Shown here piece by piece: positions 33,901 through 47,900 of a stretch of 64,000 nt of DNA. The stretch spans positions 434,001 to 498,000 of the forward strand of contig JALJCO010003429.1 in the NCBI GenBank assembly GCA_023101725.1. Reading direction: 5' to 3'. The DNA is from Atherinomorus stipes. Lineage: Eukaryota; Chordata; Actinopteri; Atheriniformes; Atherinidae. The notes beneath the pieces are model-generated. The model was not told the DNA's origin. It saw nothing but the letters and a program-made list of their open reading frames with translations, and searched no databases. Positions within the stretch are counted from its first letter, which is position 1; the number at the start of each line of letters is the position of its first letter. A program made the translations under genes and the position numbers.

Positions 33901-36900
33901 TCTTTGGACCCAAAAACACGGATCCAGGGGAGATAAACTAAATAATGATTGATGTAATCATGGGTATTACCGATGCAGACACGCTATGAAAGATTCATTA
34001 CACATTTAGCTGACAGTTGTATCTGATGCACACTGAAGCTGCCGATGCAATCGCATTGCAAATGTCTGCCTTGGACCACCAGTTTGAATAGGTGAATCTT
34101 TCTATCCCTACTATACGATTTGTCATCATCTAATCAGATAGAGGTGTAAACACAAAACAGAACAAAAACAAATGTTTTTCAATTTGCATCCGTGAACAGA
34201 TGTTCAGAAAGCACTCATATTTTTCTTTACGGACACAAATCTTTTTTACAACCATGCAAATCCTTTTCTACACAATCAAAGACTTGAATTTGTCAAGCAG
34301 ATTTTACTTAATTTTTTTTTACAGGGTGACACAGCATGATTACAAATATGAACTCAGAAGTTATTTGCAATCATTCATTTATAGCCGCAAACTCTTTCAT
34401 GATTTTATATTGAGCCCATGTCTCCAGAATCTGGGATCTAACTCTACGGTTCAGGATGACAGTGTTCTCCCTCGCAGAGCCACGGTCATCACAGGGAACC
34501 TCCAGAATTTAGGAGTGGAGAGGTGGAATGACCTGAAATGGTCACGCTGTTCAAGCCAGAGTGACAAAAAACACAACCAAGCTGGATACCCTTCAGCTAC
34601 TTCTGGTTGGGGAATGGGATGCAATCCAGCAGCAAAATGTGACCAGACTGGTGACCAGCATAAATAAATAAAACATAAATATGCTAAATATGCATTTTTT
34701 ATGTTTATGACTGTGGGGGAGTGTAATCATCTAATCCATTGAGCAAATTAAAAGCAACAGTGAATACCAACAGAGAAACATTGCAAGGGATTTTAGTACT
34801 TTTACCGCATGGGCGATACTATCCACCCATTTAGCTGTGTTGGGCATTCCGCATGAGCACAATCCATACAAGTTATCCCTTGGTGTGAGGGTGACTAATA
34901 AGGCTTTCCAAGAAAGTATACAGTAATACAGCACCAACTGGTTTTTATTAAAGGGGAGAAATAATCAAGCAGGAACACATTTCCTCTCCTTTTTCACCAG
35001 TTTAATTGTATCATTACACGTCCTTCTGCAGAGCAGGGAGCAACATTTTCAGGAGGTTAGTCAGATTATAAATGTTTCTTGTACTTTAGAAACCCCAACG
35101 TCTGCATGTCTGCAACTATGTGTTTGTGTTTCCTTGGACTGAGATGAGCATGATGCTTGTGAGATGTTGCATATTATATCCTAATTTGGTCACTGAATGA
35201 TTTGAGTTGAACTCTGTGTGTTTTCATGTGTGTGTGAGAAACTGAGTATAAGTTTACAAAGGTCACATGTTTTTTCCTGAATGATTGCTATCAGGTGTAG
35301 TAGATTTTGTGAATATATGTGTGTGTTGTGCTTTTGAGGGGGTTATTATTAGGAAGCAGCAGTGTTTCCTGTGTTATGGCACACAGAGATTCACTGTAAT
35401 TTTTCTTTTAAAACGGACTTTTGTAGAAGAGATTTTGTACCAGTTGGTAGAGGATGACCCCCACCCCATAATGTGTATTCAAGTATTTGATACTAATCCA
35501 GTAAGATAGCTAAAACAATGTTAGCCGTGGGAGGAGGGATGTGGCATTAACAGCTCAGCGTGGATAGCTGCTAATTTTATACCCATGCTAGCCCACCTAG
35601 CTTCGTGTCTATAGTTGTTTGAAGTGCACTCTCATCTGAAGAGGAGACCGTCATCCAAAATGTGCATAGGAAGAAAAGATGGATGGACTGCAGTGTAAAC
35701 AGGGACATATGCGGCTTTTATATAAAAATCAGCATGGACTGGAGAGATATGGCTTGTGTCATATAACCCCGTGATGTGATTTGTTTTTTCACACAGTGTG
35801 ATTTACTCTGATTTGTTGCTCATTCTGGGGACAAAATGAATTGTGGTGCTTGTCAGTGTTTAAGGAAAAACAGTTATGTTCAAGATGAGAGTTTTGATGC
35901 TGCTTTGCAGCATTGTGGCAACAATCAAACCCTCTTTCACTCAAAACGCTGCTCTTTGTGCTGCAGACACTCAGACTTGATGAAGTTGTGCATCTCTCAC
36001 AAAATATCAATAAGCTGGGCTATCCTGTGAATTTTAAAACAGATGAAAACTGTAATGCAGTAACTTTTAGCTCAAGTTGATAAATTTAAAAGCAAGTCTT
36101 ACTGCAGTGATTTGAAAAAGAAAGACAACTTTGAATGTCAGTGTCAGAAAATAAGCTTGTCAGCCACAATAGGTTTTTAGTCTGGTTCAAACCAGTACTG
36201 GAAGTAGCTCGGTGGATAGCCTACCTGAGTGCCATACGGCAGTTTGTGTCTTCACCAGATTTTTTCTGGTTTTCCAAAGAGAAAATTGCAAGTAGCGCTT
36301 ACAGGCCAGAGACACCGAAGGGAGGGGGAAACATCAAATTGCTCCGTAAACACTTTGTTTAGCCTCTCAGGGATTCTGAGAAGCATTTGTTGAGGTTAAA
36401 AAGTTACTTAGTTTTGCTTTAACACAGCTATGCAATGAAAATTGGAGCAGACATCCATGTCTTCTTCTGAGTAAATTCTGAGATCTTCAGCAACGGCTGC
36501 AGTTCTAATCAAGTCACAAATGTGTTCTGATTTCTTCTAAATGTGAGGCCAAGATAGTAGCCATGATCCACAGCATTGCTTCTTGATATCAACATATTTG
36601 CAGAGGTAACCTTGTGGATACAGAGGTAGGCTTGGGTCTGGAAGACTTGGGTGCACATCCCTAGCGTGCGAGCAGGGGTGAGAGACTGTTAGACCCATCA
36701 GCAATTTAAACAGATATAAAGCCTTCTTTCAAAATTGAGATTTTTTGTTGAATATAAGCTTGGCCTGTTTATTATTTAGGCTCATGTCATAGGGGCCAAA
36801 TAATACCATGAGTCTAATAAAAATGACACAACACTTAGCTTATTTTATTTGTTGTTGTTTTTTTTTTTTATCTGAGTCAGCTGGATTGATCCACTGTATA

Positions 36901-39900
36901 AAATTGTTAGTCAGTCACACCTTAACTCTTTAGTGTGCTATTTGTGAGATGAAGGATTTGTGCTATTTAGAATGTTTATTCTATAACTTATTTGTTTATT
37001 CTAAATATTTTATATTATTGTTTGTTTCATATTATTTGATTGTATACATTTTATCCACATTTATGTAGATAGTCATTTTTTTTAAGCTCTCATAACTTAT
37101 ACTGCTTTGTGCAGTATTGTGTTAACTGTGTTTTGTTTCCTGCTGTAATTGCAACAGAGGAATAACTGGACTCTCTTAAGTGTGATTTTCAAATAATCTG
37201 ATTAAGGATTTGGGCAATTGAGAAATATCTATTTCATATCTTTTGTTATCATCAAACATGGCTGGTGCAAAAATTTGTGCAAGTTCTTTTTGTGCGCGTG
37301 GAGGAGGGGCGCTCGGAGGGTGTCTCGCCCAGGGAGTAATTCAGTGTAGAACCACCACTGCTATTCTCCATGAAAAAATAGTGTATAAAAAGAACAAGTA
37401 TGGATCAACATGGGGGCAAAATTGTCTTTGCACATATCTGCAGCCAGTAGATTGACTTACAGCATAATTGGTCACAGGGGACATGTTGGCAGTTTGATTC
37501 TTCTGTTCAAGAACTGCTCTGAGCATTTTGACTAAAAGTAGGCTGATATGAAGCCTAAAACATTGGTTATCAATGTGAACCAACCACCTGGTTGAAAATC
37601 AGCTGTTATGAGTACAGCTTTAAAAAGATGCGAATTCCATTTATGAATGTTTGATTCTTAGGTTGTTTTCACACATTAGTCAGCTAGACTTGGGATGAGT
37701 GGGGACTTGGTTCAACTGAAGGCTGTGTTTGCTTTTACACTGCAATTAGTCAAACAAGCCATTCCTTTTCAATAACATACTCTTTTCCTCACCTGGGGCG
37801 CTTCTGCATCAAGAAGTAGTGAAGGAGAAGAAAAGACAAACAATGAACAAGAAAGCTTGCATATTTATTGGTAAATGCGGGGCAACGTCTGGTTCACCGA
37901 ATAAACTGTCGTTTGTTTCCTCCATTTGGTTCACTTAAAGCAAACACAGACCATTTTTCTAGGCGAGTCAGCATTCGCTACTTTGATGTGCATTAGAATT
38001 TAGTTGCGTAATCACATCTTTCACAAAGGAAAGCAAATTCTAAACAAATAAATTTGACTTTGATTGGGAGGGGTTGGTGTGAATGCCCCGAGTACCTCCT
38101 TGACTCCTGAAACTGCATTATAAAGATTAGTGGTTGGATTTCTCTTTAAAATTGGACACTGCTTTAAGAGACAAAGACATTTTAAGCAAAAATATTTCTA
38201 AAATACCATATTGTCTCTTATATATTGGCAGTAACCATGTTAGTTTACTTACAGCACAAACATTAAGATGTGGTAAGTTACTTTTTGTGCTTGTGAGAAG
38301 GCAAAGGACTATAATACATTAGAATAACTCCAAACAAAACAAAATAAAGGACACATATTACATGTTTGGATTTTACCACTGGAAAACTACCCACCCAAAA
38401 CCCAGAAGTGGAAAAAAATAGAAAATAATGGAACAATGGTTAAATAACTAAACTGGCGTCTCTTCAAACTTCCATCAAATGCTAATGAAATTAAATGTTC
38501 ATTTCCCAATGTTAGTGATATTTTGATGGAAGTGGTTAAATGAGATGGTTCTAATTGGACTGTAATAAAGTCTGTTAATGGAGTCGCAGGCAGAGTGTAA
38601 ACTCGGCCAATGGAAACGAGGCAGAAAGATGATGCACAGTAGAGAGAATTGAGATATGCTGAGGAAAAGAGGACAGCAAAGTGATAAAAGAAAAGAACTT
38701 AAAAAAAGACAAGACAAGGGTGTAGAGTAAACAGCAAAGACAACTAAAGTGGAAGGAAAGAAAGTGGGAGAATAAGAGAAAGCAAGAGTAACAAGAAGCA
38801 AAGAGGAAAGATGAGAAAAGAGAAGACAGGTGAAAAGGCAGCATGAGGAAAAGGAAGACTAAGTGAGAGGAGACAAAACAAGAAAGGGAAGGGGAAGGAT
38901 AAAAGAATAAAGGGGACAAGTGCAAAAGAATGAGGAAGTGAGGCAGAGACTCCAGTTTCCTGCAGTAGACAGACTGCAGTGGAGCGCAAAGCCAAAAGAT
39001 GTTTCACTCTGTGACTTCAACTGCATAATGCTATGAGAAATGCACAATTTTAAAAATAACTGTTTGTGTGTGTGTGTGTGCCTCTCAGCTGTTATGCACC
39101 AACCTGTATTGAAACTTCTTTTTTTGTTGCATGAGCTGTGGGAACACTAGAGGGAATCTGTTCATGTTTTCCTCCTTTCCCTTTATTAAAGTGGCTCTGC
39201 TCTCTTGTGCGCGTCTGCATGTGCACCACTTCCCCAAGGCGAGGCTCCAGCTGGCCTTAAAACAACTAACAATTCCTCCAACCCTCTTATTACTCTCTCC
39301 ATTTCAATTAGCAGCTGATCAAGCCAAGCAGGCAAAATGCTTCACTTCCGCAGGCTTTTTCAAGCACCTCAGCGACCTCTCGTCAAGTTATGAGCTCTCG
39401 GTCGCGCCCAGGCACGGACAAACATAAAAATGCCAACAGCTAATGCAGCGCAGACACACAGAATACAGCCATCAGGCCAAATGGGAGATTGGGGTACAGA
39501 TAAGAGGGAAAAGGAGGGGTAAAACTTGGAAGAAGAGCAGAGGACGCTGTGAGAAGCAGTAAAAGATCGTAACTCTCAACTCTCATGAAGCTCTGTGACA
39601 GAGAAGGGCATCACAGGGAGGAATATGAAGACAGTTTGGGGTCTGAAACACACAAGAGAGGACATCATGGGATAAAATCCCATATTAGGTCCCTGACTGT
39701 ATCTGGTTAGTCCTGCAGGACCTTCGTAATTAGTTATGATGACACAAAAGTTGCATCATTTGTGGCTGAAAGTGGTATAACTGGTGATGAAGCAAATGTG
39801 CTGTAGGTAAAGATGTTTGTGCACTCGCTTTTATCTCGTCTGGTGAGAGATCTTTGCTTGAGACAATTTCCCCCAGCCAGTTTCTCACTTTGAGGACGAG

Positions 39901-40615
39901 GTCTGTATTTTAGCTACGGATGGGAGCTCAAAGACGATTTGCCTATGAGCTGGTATCAGAGTTCATCAACCAACTTGGAGGATTTCAAGCTACCAACTGT
40001 GCTCATAAATCTAATTTAGTTATGTACGCATGACTTTTAGATTTGTTTGTCAGATGCTTTTTATCCAAAGCAGCTTGTCAGAAAGACGCACACTATTGAT
40101 GAAGTGTAGCTTACATGGACGAGGAAGCTGGGAACTGAATCACCTACTCCACCTTGAGCAACAGCTGCCCCAGTTTGTTAAGGCACTCACTAATATGTTG
40201 CCACACTGTGTATGTTTTTCTATGTAAAAGAGCAAAAGCAGCTGCGAGGGCATCTTTTGTATGAAGAAAGCCCAACTTGTGTGCGAGAAGTCCTGCAGTG
40301 TGCTGCTTGGGCACCGTGGCTGGTGTCAAATTAATCAAACTGCTGGTTTGCAGTGAGATTTACAGGATTTGCTGCGTGCAGCTGTGGGTCACACAATGAA
40401 ATGAGGAACAGTGAGTCATGCTTGTCACTCAAAACATGACATGTGCTGCGAGTGCGTTGCTCCCTGGCCTCTTAAGGCTGCTGTCACTCCTCATCTGTCT
40501 CTGTTAGAGTGACTCCCTGAATGTTGAATCATCCAGCGTCGTCAAAATTCTTTTAGGAGAGTTTTAAAATTGCCACAGGTGGCTCGCTTGTTCTCATCTC
40601 CGGACGTTCAGGGGA
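27977..40615. other. Long intronic stretch without identified genes
   Basis: Over 12 kb of AT-rich sequence. Frames such as 34200-34667 are unconserved. A polypurine block lies at about 38630-38935. Segments at 29560-29710, 38455-38600 and 39215-39420 have balanced, non-repetitive composition and may be conserved regulatory DNA. TG runs occur near 39062-39080. A weak A-box-like sequence near 36206 has no B box. Nothing else is supported. Confidence 0.5.
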
Positions 40616-42060
40616 ACATTGTTTTGAATTAAACACATATAAAATACTTTACAAACATCAATATGGATTCCGCAAAAATCATTCTGCTCATATGGCCCTT
40701 TTACACCTAGTTGACAACATTTATACTGCTTTAGAGAAGAAAGAGTTTGTATGTGGTATTTTTCTGGATCTTTCACAAGCATTTGATGCTGATCATGACA
40801 TATTACTATCAAAAATGTATAAATGTGGATTTCATGGATTTGTTCTGAAGTGGCTTAGTAACTATCTGCATAATAGATTGCAATATGTCAGTATAGATGG
40901 TATAGAGTCTGAGAGGCATATGATACAATGTGGGGTACCACAAGGTTCCATTTTAGGGTCCTTATTGTTTCTCATAATACATTAATGATCTTGCAGCAGT
41001 ATCAAACACTTTATGTCCAATATTATTTGCAGATGATACAAATTTACTTATTTCCAATAGAGATTTTTTGCACTCATGAATGAAGTAGATTATGGTCTTC
41101 AAGCATTTTCAAAATGGTTTAGAACAAATAAACAGGCATTAAATGTGAAAAATTTTATGATATTTACAGAGAAAATGAACTATAACTTGGATTCAGTGAA
41201 AGTACATATTGATCACGAAGAAATGATTAAGGTTTCGTCAACAAGATTCCTGGGGATATTAATTGATGAGAAACTTCCTTGGAAAGAGCACATTAGTTTT
41301 GTTTGTAACAAGGTCACAAAATCTCTGGGGATTGTTAGAAAAATCATTGTCTTCGTACATTCATCTTGTTGTTTAAAATTATACTACAGTTTGGCATATC
41401 CATATCTCACTTACGGTAATATTGTATGGGCCAGTACTTTTCCTACATATCTTCATATAATCTTACTGCTGCAAAAGCGCTTTGTCAGAAAGGCTACTTT
41501 TTCCAAGTCATGTGCCCCAACTACTCCACTGTTTTTAAAAATGTATTGTACTGGCTATTTTTGATTTAAATATTTATCAAATATGTACATATATTAATAA
41601 ACTGAAGTTCATGGGTACGGACTTGCCACAAAGTTTTCAAACATTTTTTATAAGTAATTCTCAGGTCAATTATTACTCAACCAGACAAATAAATAACTTG
41701 TACCAACAATGTATCATACATCTTGAGGACAGTTTTTCATCAAAATACCGCGGAGTCCAATTACAGAACAGAATTTCATATTTATTAACTGATTCTTTGT
41801 ATTTATTTGATATAAAATGAAACTCAAAAGTGCTTTGATGTGAAAGAGATTTGGTTTTGTAGAAGCTTGATTGCTTTATGTTTTCAACGTGTACCGTTCT
41901 AAAATTCTATGATTTCTTTCAATGTTTGAATATAATTTTAATTAGGCAGATTATATTTTTGTTGACGCGTCACACTGCATTGTTTATTTTATTACTGTTA
42001 TTATTTTAATTTAATTTAATGTTTCTGAATTTTTTTCAAGAATGTGTAAATGAAAAAAAA
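40616..42060 (+). pseudogene. LINE reverse transcriptase remnant (5'-truncated, frameshifted)
   Basis: This is the C-terminal half of a non-LTR retrotransposon ORF2. Recognisable reverse transcriptase motifs run in order: YGFRKNHS (about 40660-40685), FLDLSQAFD (40760-40786), GVPQGSILG (about 40932-40960) and the catalytic FADDT (41026-41040). A one-base insertion near 40978 breaks the frame just before the FADD box. The frame continues at 41076-41564 and 41611-41820 with further breaks, through a C-terminal stretch typical of Jockey/I/CR1-like fish LINEs. The 5' endonuclease and the N-terminal half of the reverse transcriptase are missing. The 3' end probably lies near the A-run at 42051-42059; no target duplication was found. 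It cannot be active. Confidence 0.85.
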
Positions 42061-44639
42061 ATATATAGAAGAGAGCTCAGTGTTTTCAACTATGGAAAAC
42101 ATTGGTTTATCCTTCTTTGATGGAGGCATTAAGTATTGGGATTCACATATTGCACAATGTATGTCTGGAAGAAGCTCAGAGGGAGACAAAGCAGCTCAAC
42201 GCTGCCTCTCATTGTTGACCGTTTATTGCATTTAAATGTCTAACACAAGTGAAACACACTGGGATTGGGCATCATCAGTCACAGCTGACTGCTCCACTAA
42301 TAATTCCTTCTTTAAAATAATGTAAATGTGAGCTGTTTACGTATTTATGTTTGTGTGCTTGCAATGCTTTGCAGTGTAAGAAGATGCTAATTAGGTTAAT
42401 GGGATGACAGTCCTCTTGCATACCCTCTTATTTGGAGTAATGGTGGGTCTCTGTGAGTGGCTGCTGGTGCACACGCTGACAAATGCACACATAAGGTAAA
42501 GAAAGAGATGAAAAGAGCAGGGCTGAAAGGTGGATATGCTGACATTTGATTTAAGGGAGATGAGTGCCATGTAAAGAGGTAGGTGGAAATTTAAAGAAAT
42601 GGGTAACAAGAAATCCTTTTTCACAGAAAATGGAAAAGACACATTATGAGGAGTCTAGAAAAAGCCAATATTTGTGCTCATTTGAGAGTCTCTCGGCTGG
42701 CCTTTAAATCTGTCAATTTGAAGTGAAATACCATCAGTTTAGGTTGTAAATGTGTCTCTTTGCTGGTGTGTCTGCACACCTACTCATATTTTATCTTGGC
42801 TGATAACTGGCCTTTTCATGAAAAAATGAATCCAATCCAGTCACTGTCACCCACCGTAGATATAATAGCTCTTCCACACTGTATGATTGATTCGGTTCCA
42901 TGATACTTGTCAAACAACGTTGTTTGCTTATGTAGAAATTCATAAGGCCAGTTGTTCCTCACTGGTCTTATTGGATTTGATGGAAATGCCTGAATATGTT
43001 TCACTTGTTATGTTCCATGAAGACAAAGGACTCTTGGAATAAAACTAAAATGAGTTGCATTCATTTTTTTCCAAATTCAGACGAAAGAGTCGTTGTGGAG
43101 TAGAGAAAAGTCTCACTTTTTGTACGCTTGAGCTGGCTTTCTTGAGGAAGTCCAGTTTGGAGGTCATTTGCAGTGTTTGTATGAAATGTTCTCCACACCT
43201 CTGCTGACTTGGAGGAGTTATGTTTTGTTTGTTTGAAGTTGTGAGGACAAATTCCTTTAAGCATCTGCTTTGCATCTTCTTAAAACAGTAACAGCACCTT
43301 AAGCTGGGTGTAAGAAAAACAGGAAATTTGTGTTTGGTTAGTTATTTTTCTATTTTAAAAATACACTTGGTGTTGTGTTATACATCGTTAGGCAGCCTGA
43401 TTAGTCATCTTTACAATCAGCTTCTGTGGAATGAGAAACACAGCTAAATGTGTGGGTGGTGTCACCCCCAAAAATATGTCAAAATCCCCTGCAATATTTT
43501 CCTGTTGGTATTCACTCATTTTTAAAGTTGCTTGGTAGGTTGGATAATTGCGACCCCCATGACCTTCCAACTGTGTTGCTCATTTCTCAGAAGCACAGTT
43601 TTCTTCTAGTAATACCTTTAAGGATGACAAATTAGACTTTCACTCTTGATTCCAATGAGAAGGTGGGTTTTCAGTAAAATACATTTTTAAGTTTAGAGTA
43701 AGTAAACATAATTTGGTATGGATGTTTTTAAAAAAAAAGCATGTTTGTGGTTAGAAACAAACAGATGTTGCTTTGGCTTTTACATTTTATATTAATGAGT
43801 AGTGTCTGTGATGTCATAATGTAGACAAATTAAAAACAGAACAGGGATTTTTTTGAACAATTCATAGTTTTACATTGGACTGAGGGACCATATTTTAGAG
43901 AAGTGGGTTTGTGAGTTTGGGCCACTACAGATTGGCATAATGTTAAGCATAACTACTAGAGAATTTTTATTTAAAAAGCAAAACAAATATTTCTGCAAAT
44001 CAACATGTGTAATTGAAAGAAGATTATGCAATTTACACCTAAGGCTGTTTAACACTTTTGATATAAAACAATGGAAAACTGAGATTCCTTAGAAGTAACA
44101 AGACAACAATGATATTAAATACATCAATGCATCTTGCTGCATGATTTACATTTCTTTTGATTGGTTTTCATGTAATATACTGTATAATATGCTGTAGGAT
44201 GGCTAGATTCAAATGTATGCAGATGCTTTGCAAATCACAGTTTTTAATTTTTTTTTTCCATTGCAACAGACACAACAAAAAGCTCAAGATTTCAAAATAT
44301 TTAATAATATTCCTGCCAGACTGGACCATTGAGCCTTCTTCAATCTACTAGATTAGAAACCAAACAACTGGCTGCAGCATTTTCACGCTGCATTAAGATT
44401 TCTGTCAATAAATTGAAGGTCAGAATGCAGATCCGCAGTAAGCACTAGCCCATAAAAGTGCAAATCCATATCGGTTCAGCTTAAAAAAATGAGAACTTTT
44501 ACTTTCTGAGTTTGCAGTTCCTTGTCTCTTTCTTTCTCGTCTGTAAAAAGCCAGAATTTCCCCATTATTCTGTGTCTAGACCTGAAGAAATCACCAAAAT
44601 ATTTCAGAAACATTAAAAATAAAGACTCCATTCATACAT

Positions 44640-44645
<6 letters not shown>
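42061..44645. other. Intronic stretch, no feature identified
   Basis: AT-rich sequence with short frames only; no repeat boundary or exon recognised. Confidence 0.55.

Positions 44646-44699
<54 letters not shown>
44646..44699. repeat. (TA)n microsatellite
   Basis: About 27 TA units, preceded by ACACACA and followed by TGTACATAC. Confidence 0.98.
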
Positions 44700-44704
<5 letters not shown>

Positions 44705-44889
44705 TACTAAAAAGATGTACAAACTGAAGGGAAACAAACAAACATAAAGATAGAAATAGAGTTTAGAACTCATCGAATAAAGGAAGGTCAGAAATGGATG
44801 GAAAGAGAGAAGGAAGCAAAGCAGTCAGTCAATACAGCAGAGGGAGCGAGGTTGGGTTAATTACATTAAGAGTGAGTTGAGACTGAGCG

Positions 44890-44915
44890 AGGAGGAGGAG
44901 GAGGAGGAGGAGGAG
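44890..44915. repeat. (GGA)n microsatellite in a purine-rich patch
   Basis: About eight GAG/GGA units, inside a purine-rich region from 44750 to 44990. Confidence 0.95.
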
Positions 44916-47900
44916 TTACTGGTGGACGAGACAGGGGGAGAGAGAAGGAGACAGAGTGGAGGAGTAATAGCTTTTGAGGGTTGAACGAGTGCCATCAAGA
45001 GAAAGTATCAGTCCATGCCTCCTCTCTCCCTGACCATAAAAAACATACTCAGAGCCAACATACACACTCACACACACTGGTTTATGCAGTGTGGAAGCCT
45101 TGGGTCATATCTGGTTCTTCCAGGGCTCAGTAACTCTGAGAGGAGAACATGCTGCTTTCATCATTTAACCCCCTTTCACTCCTTATTTTAACCCATCTTC
45201 TATTTATTTAACCTCGTTTCAAGTTTTCACTCTTAATCTGGAAAGTGGTACCAACCAAGATGATGCGAGCGGTGTTACATTTAAATCACTTTTCAGCACT
45301 ATCAGGAAAACACATTATACCTTTTTAATTGGCACAACAATAAGCTTTACGGCCATAAAATATAATATGTCCTTTATTCTCCGCGCAGGGCCGAGAGCAA
45401 TCCACTCAGAAAGAACTGGAGAGAGGGCAGAAAGCAATTCAGCAATAAGTGCCTGTGACACAGGAGATAAATGTGACATTAAAACTCTTTGTACAGCTAC
45501 GACATCAAACAGCCAGAACTCTGCGTGCACGTGACGTGAGTTTGTGCATTCGTGCATTTGTGTGTTTGTTTGCAAGCACCTATGAACATGTGAGCCAGGG
45601 GGTGACTATGGAAAATGACTCCCTTAATTATGCTCCCTGCAATGTTTCTTGTTTTCATGCAACTCTGTAGTGAATGCCACTCATGTTAGGGGGTCTGTGT
45701 GTGAGTGTGTGAGCTTGGTTTCATGTTTATTCGGGTTTAGCGTAAAGATGTACACACCATGATGTGATGGGACCTGATTTATCTCCAAGGCGGAGGCAGG
45801 TTTGACCTTTAACTTTGCTGGGAGAAGAAGGAAGGGGGGAAAACGCGTGGGGAGAGAAAAATGGAGGAGTACGGATGGGGAGAAGGAGGTGATGGAGAAA
45901 GTGAAGGGAACTTATCTCTATCTTATATGATACACAAACAACACATTTCCTGTGTCTACCATCAGGAAATTTACAAGTATTTCGAAACTTTACTTCATAG
46001 GTGCAACACTTTTTTTTTACAGATGTATATTTTCTTGGGCATCTGACCTTTAATTCTTTCTCTGAATGTTCCCTTTAGATCATTCAGAGTTTTCTCAGTC
46101 ATTCCTGTGTTTAAAGTTGTCCAGCTTACTCATCACCAGCCTGAGATCTTGAGCGCTCCCAAATCTTAAATGATTAAAAACCGAAAACCTAAATTGTTAT
46201 GACACTTGCAGCTGTATGCTGGTGCATCTTTCTCCTATCAGTGGTCCTTGAGATGCTTCTGCAACTGGACTGTTGTCCAGCGGTGCCTAATTCATTCAAT
46301 GGACAAAATTGAGGAGGTACATAGACTACCTTACTATATAAGGTTGATGATGTACGTCTGAATGAAGACAGAGTCATGAGGGAGGAAGAATTGTCCTGAC
46401 ATAGACTTGAAACACATCAACGTGCAAATCTGGAAAATGTAATTTGAATGTGTTTGCAACATTTGAAGTAGTAGTCAGTAAAGTCAGTGAAATCACAGAT
46501 GATTTAATGATTCTAATTTGAAATATACTCCGCTTTAACGTTAAGAACCAGCAATATACATCCTAGATCTGACTGCTTAATCAAACAACCAGCCATCAAG
46601 TCAACGACCACTGCAAATTTAGAGAATAAAGTCCTTTAAAAATGAACTGTTGGTGTAGCAGGTCATTTTTGAGATCTGAATCCTTGTGGATGAGGTGCAG
46701 CAGTGTTATTTTATGTAAAAGACCAAACTAAAAAGTAATGACTGAAACAACAACGGGAAAAGATTTAACTTTCTACAATTGTAAGCAAATATTTCATCTG
46801 TAAAAACAGCCCAAATTTATTCTGATGTAGCCTTAAATGTGTAAAATGGATGCTGATTCTTCATGAATTAAGGCACAATGTGTGCCCATTTGCTACACAG
46901 CCTGAAGCAGCATTTAGCCAAGCAACCACAGTGGATCTTACATGCTTAAGTGCATTTTGATAATGCACATAATTAAAACTGCAGGCTGCAGAATGAACAC
47001 ATACCTGCCACCTTTGGGTTGTTGTAAAGGAGGTTAATCAGGTGAATGAGAAGGCTTTATTTGTATAATCTGATGGGGTAGACAGGAGCTGATATAATGC
47101 AGATATCAACCATGGTGGGCTGCCTTAAACATTAAAACTTCCTGAAATTAACTTTTTTTTTAAGTTCCCAGCTTGCCATCTACAGACTGCTGATCTATCA
47201 AGGCATAGAAAACAGAGAATCACCAAATAATGAGCAGGATATCTTGCAAGTTTGAGTGGCATTGAACACCACAGTTCAGGATTCACTGGCCTTTGGCACA
47301 TGACCCGGTTTTAGATCAATTTTTGATCACTTGTTCATTTTAGCTTTATTTTTTGTCGTTATTGTTGCTCTGCAACTCAAGCAGACAGTCCATGCTCTGC
47401 AGCTTTGAGAAGCCAGGGAAGCTGCATCTCCATGGTGAGGAAGAAGGGTTAGCTAGCTGCTAGTCCAAAGCTAATGCATCATAGGAGTCTGTTTAATGTT
47501 CTAGGAGTAGAGCTACTTGCCTTACAAACAATCTCCATGTGTAAGGGGTTTGTGATACCAGACCTTCCCTAAACATTCTGGGCCAAAGTTTTGCAATGAT
47601 GAAGACATGATAGTGAAGGAAGAGCTGTTAGATAGCTAGCTAGCTACTGGTATAGTGGTGCGTTCAGTTTGACTTGGAATTGCATCATGTAAGAGTTGAG
47701 TGTTCTTGTTGACAAAGTTGGAAAAGGTGGAATTTCAAACCAGATGCCATTGGGAAACTTTGTTTTTATTTTTCAATTCATTTTGTTTTGCTTCCCTTAT
47801 CTGCTTACACAGAAGTACATATCTGAAATACAACTTGTATGTAAAATTAAGAAAACAAGCCTCTGAATTTAAACAACTGCTCATGTATTTTATAGTATGC

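Noticed and set aside
34200..34667. 155-codon plus-strand frame
   Set aside because: No domain, no convincing codon bias, and no promoter or splice context; likely chance in AT-rich sequence.
36180..36330. tRNA-like A-box (TAGCTCGGTGG) suggesting a tRNA or SINE head
   Set aside because: No B box or cloverleaf could be found downstream.
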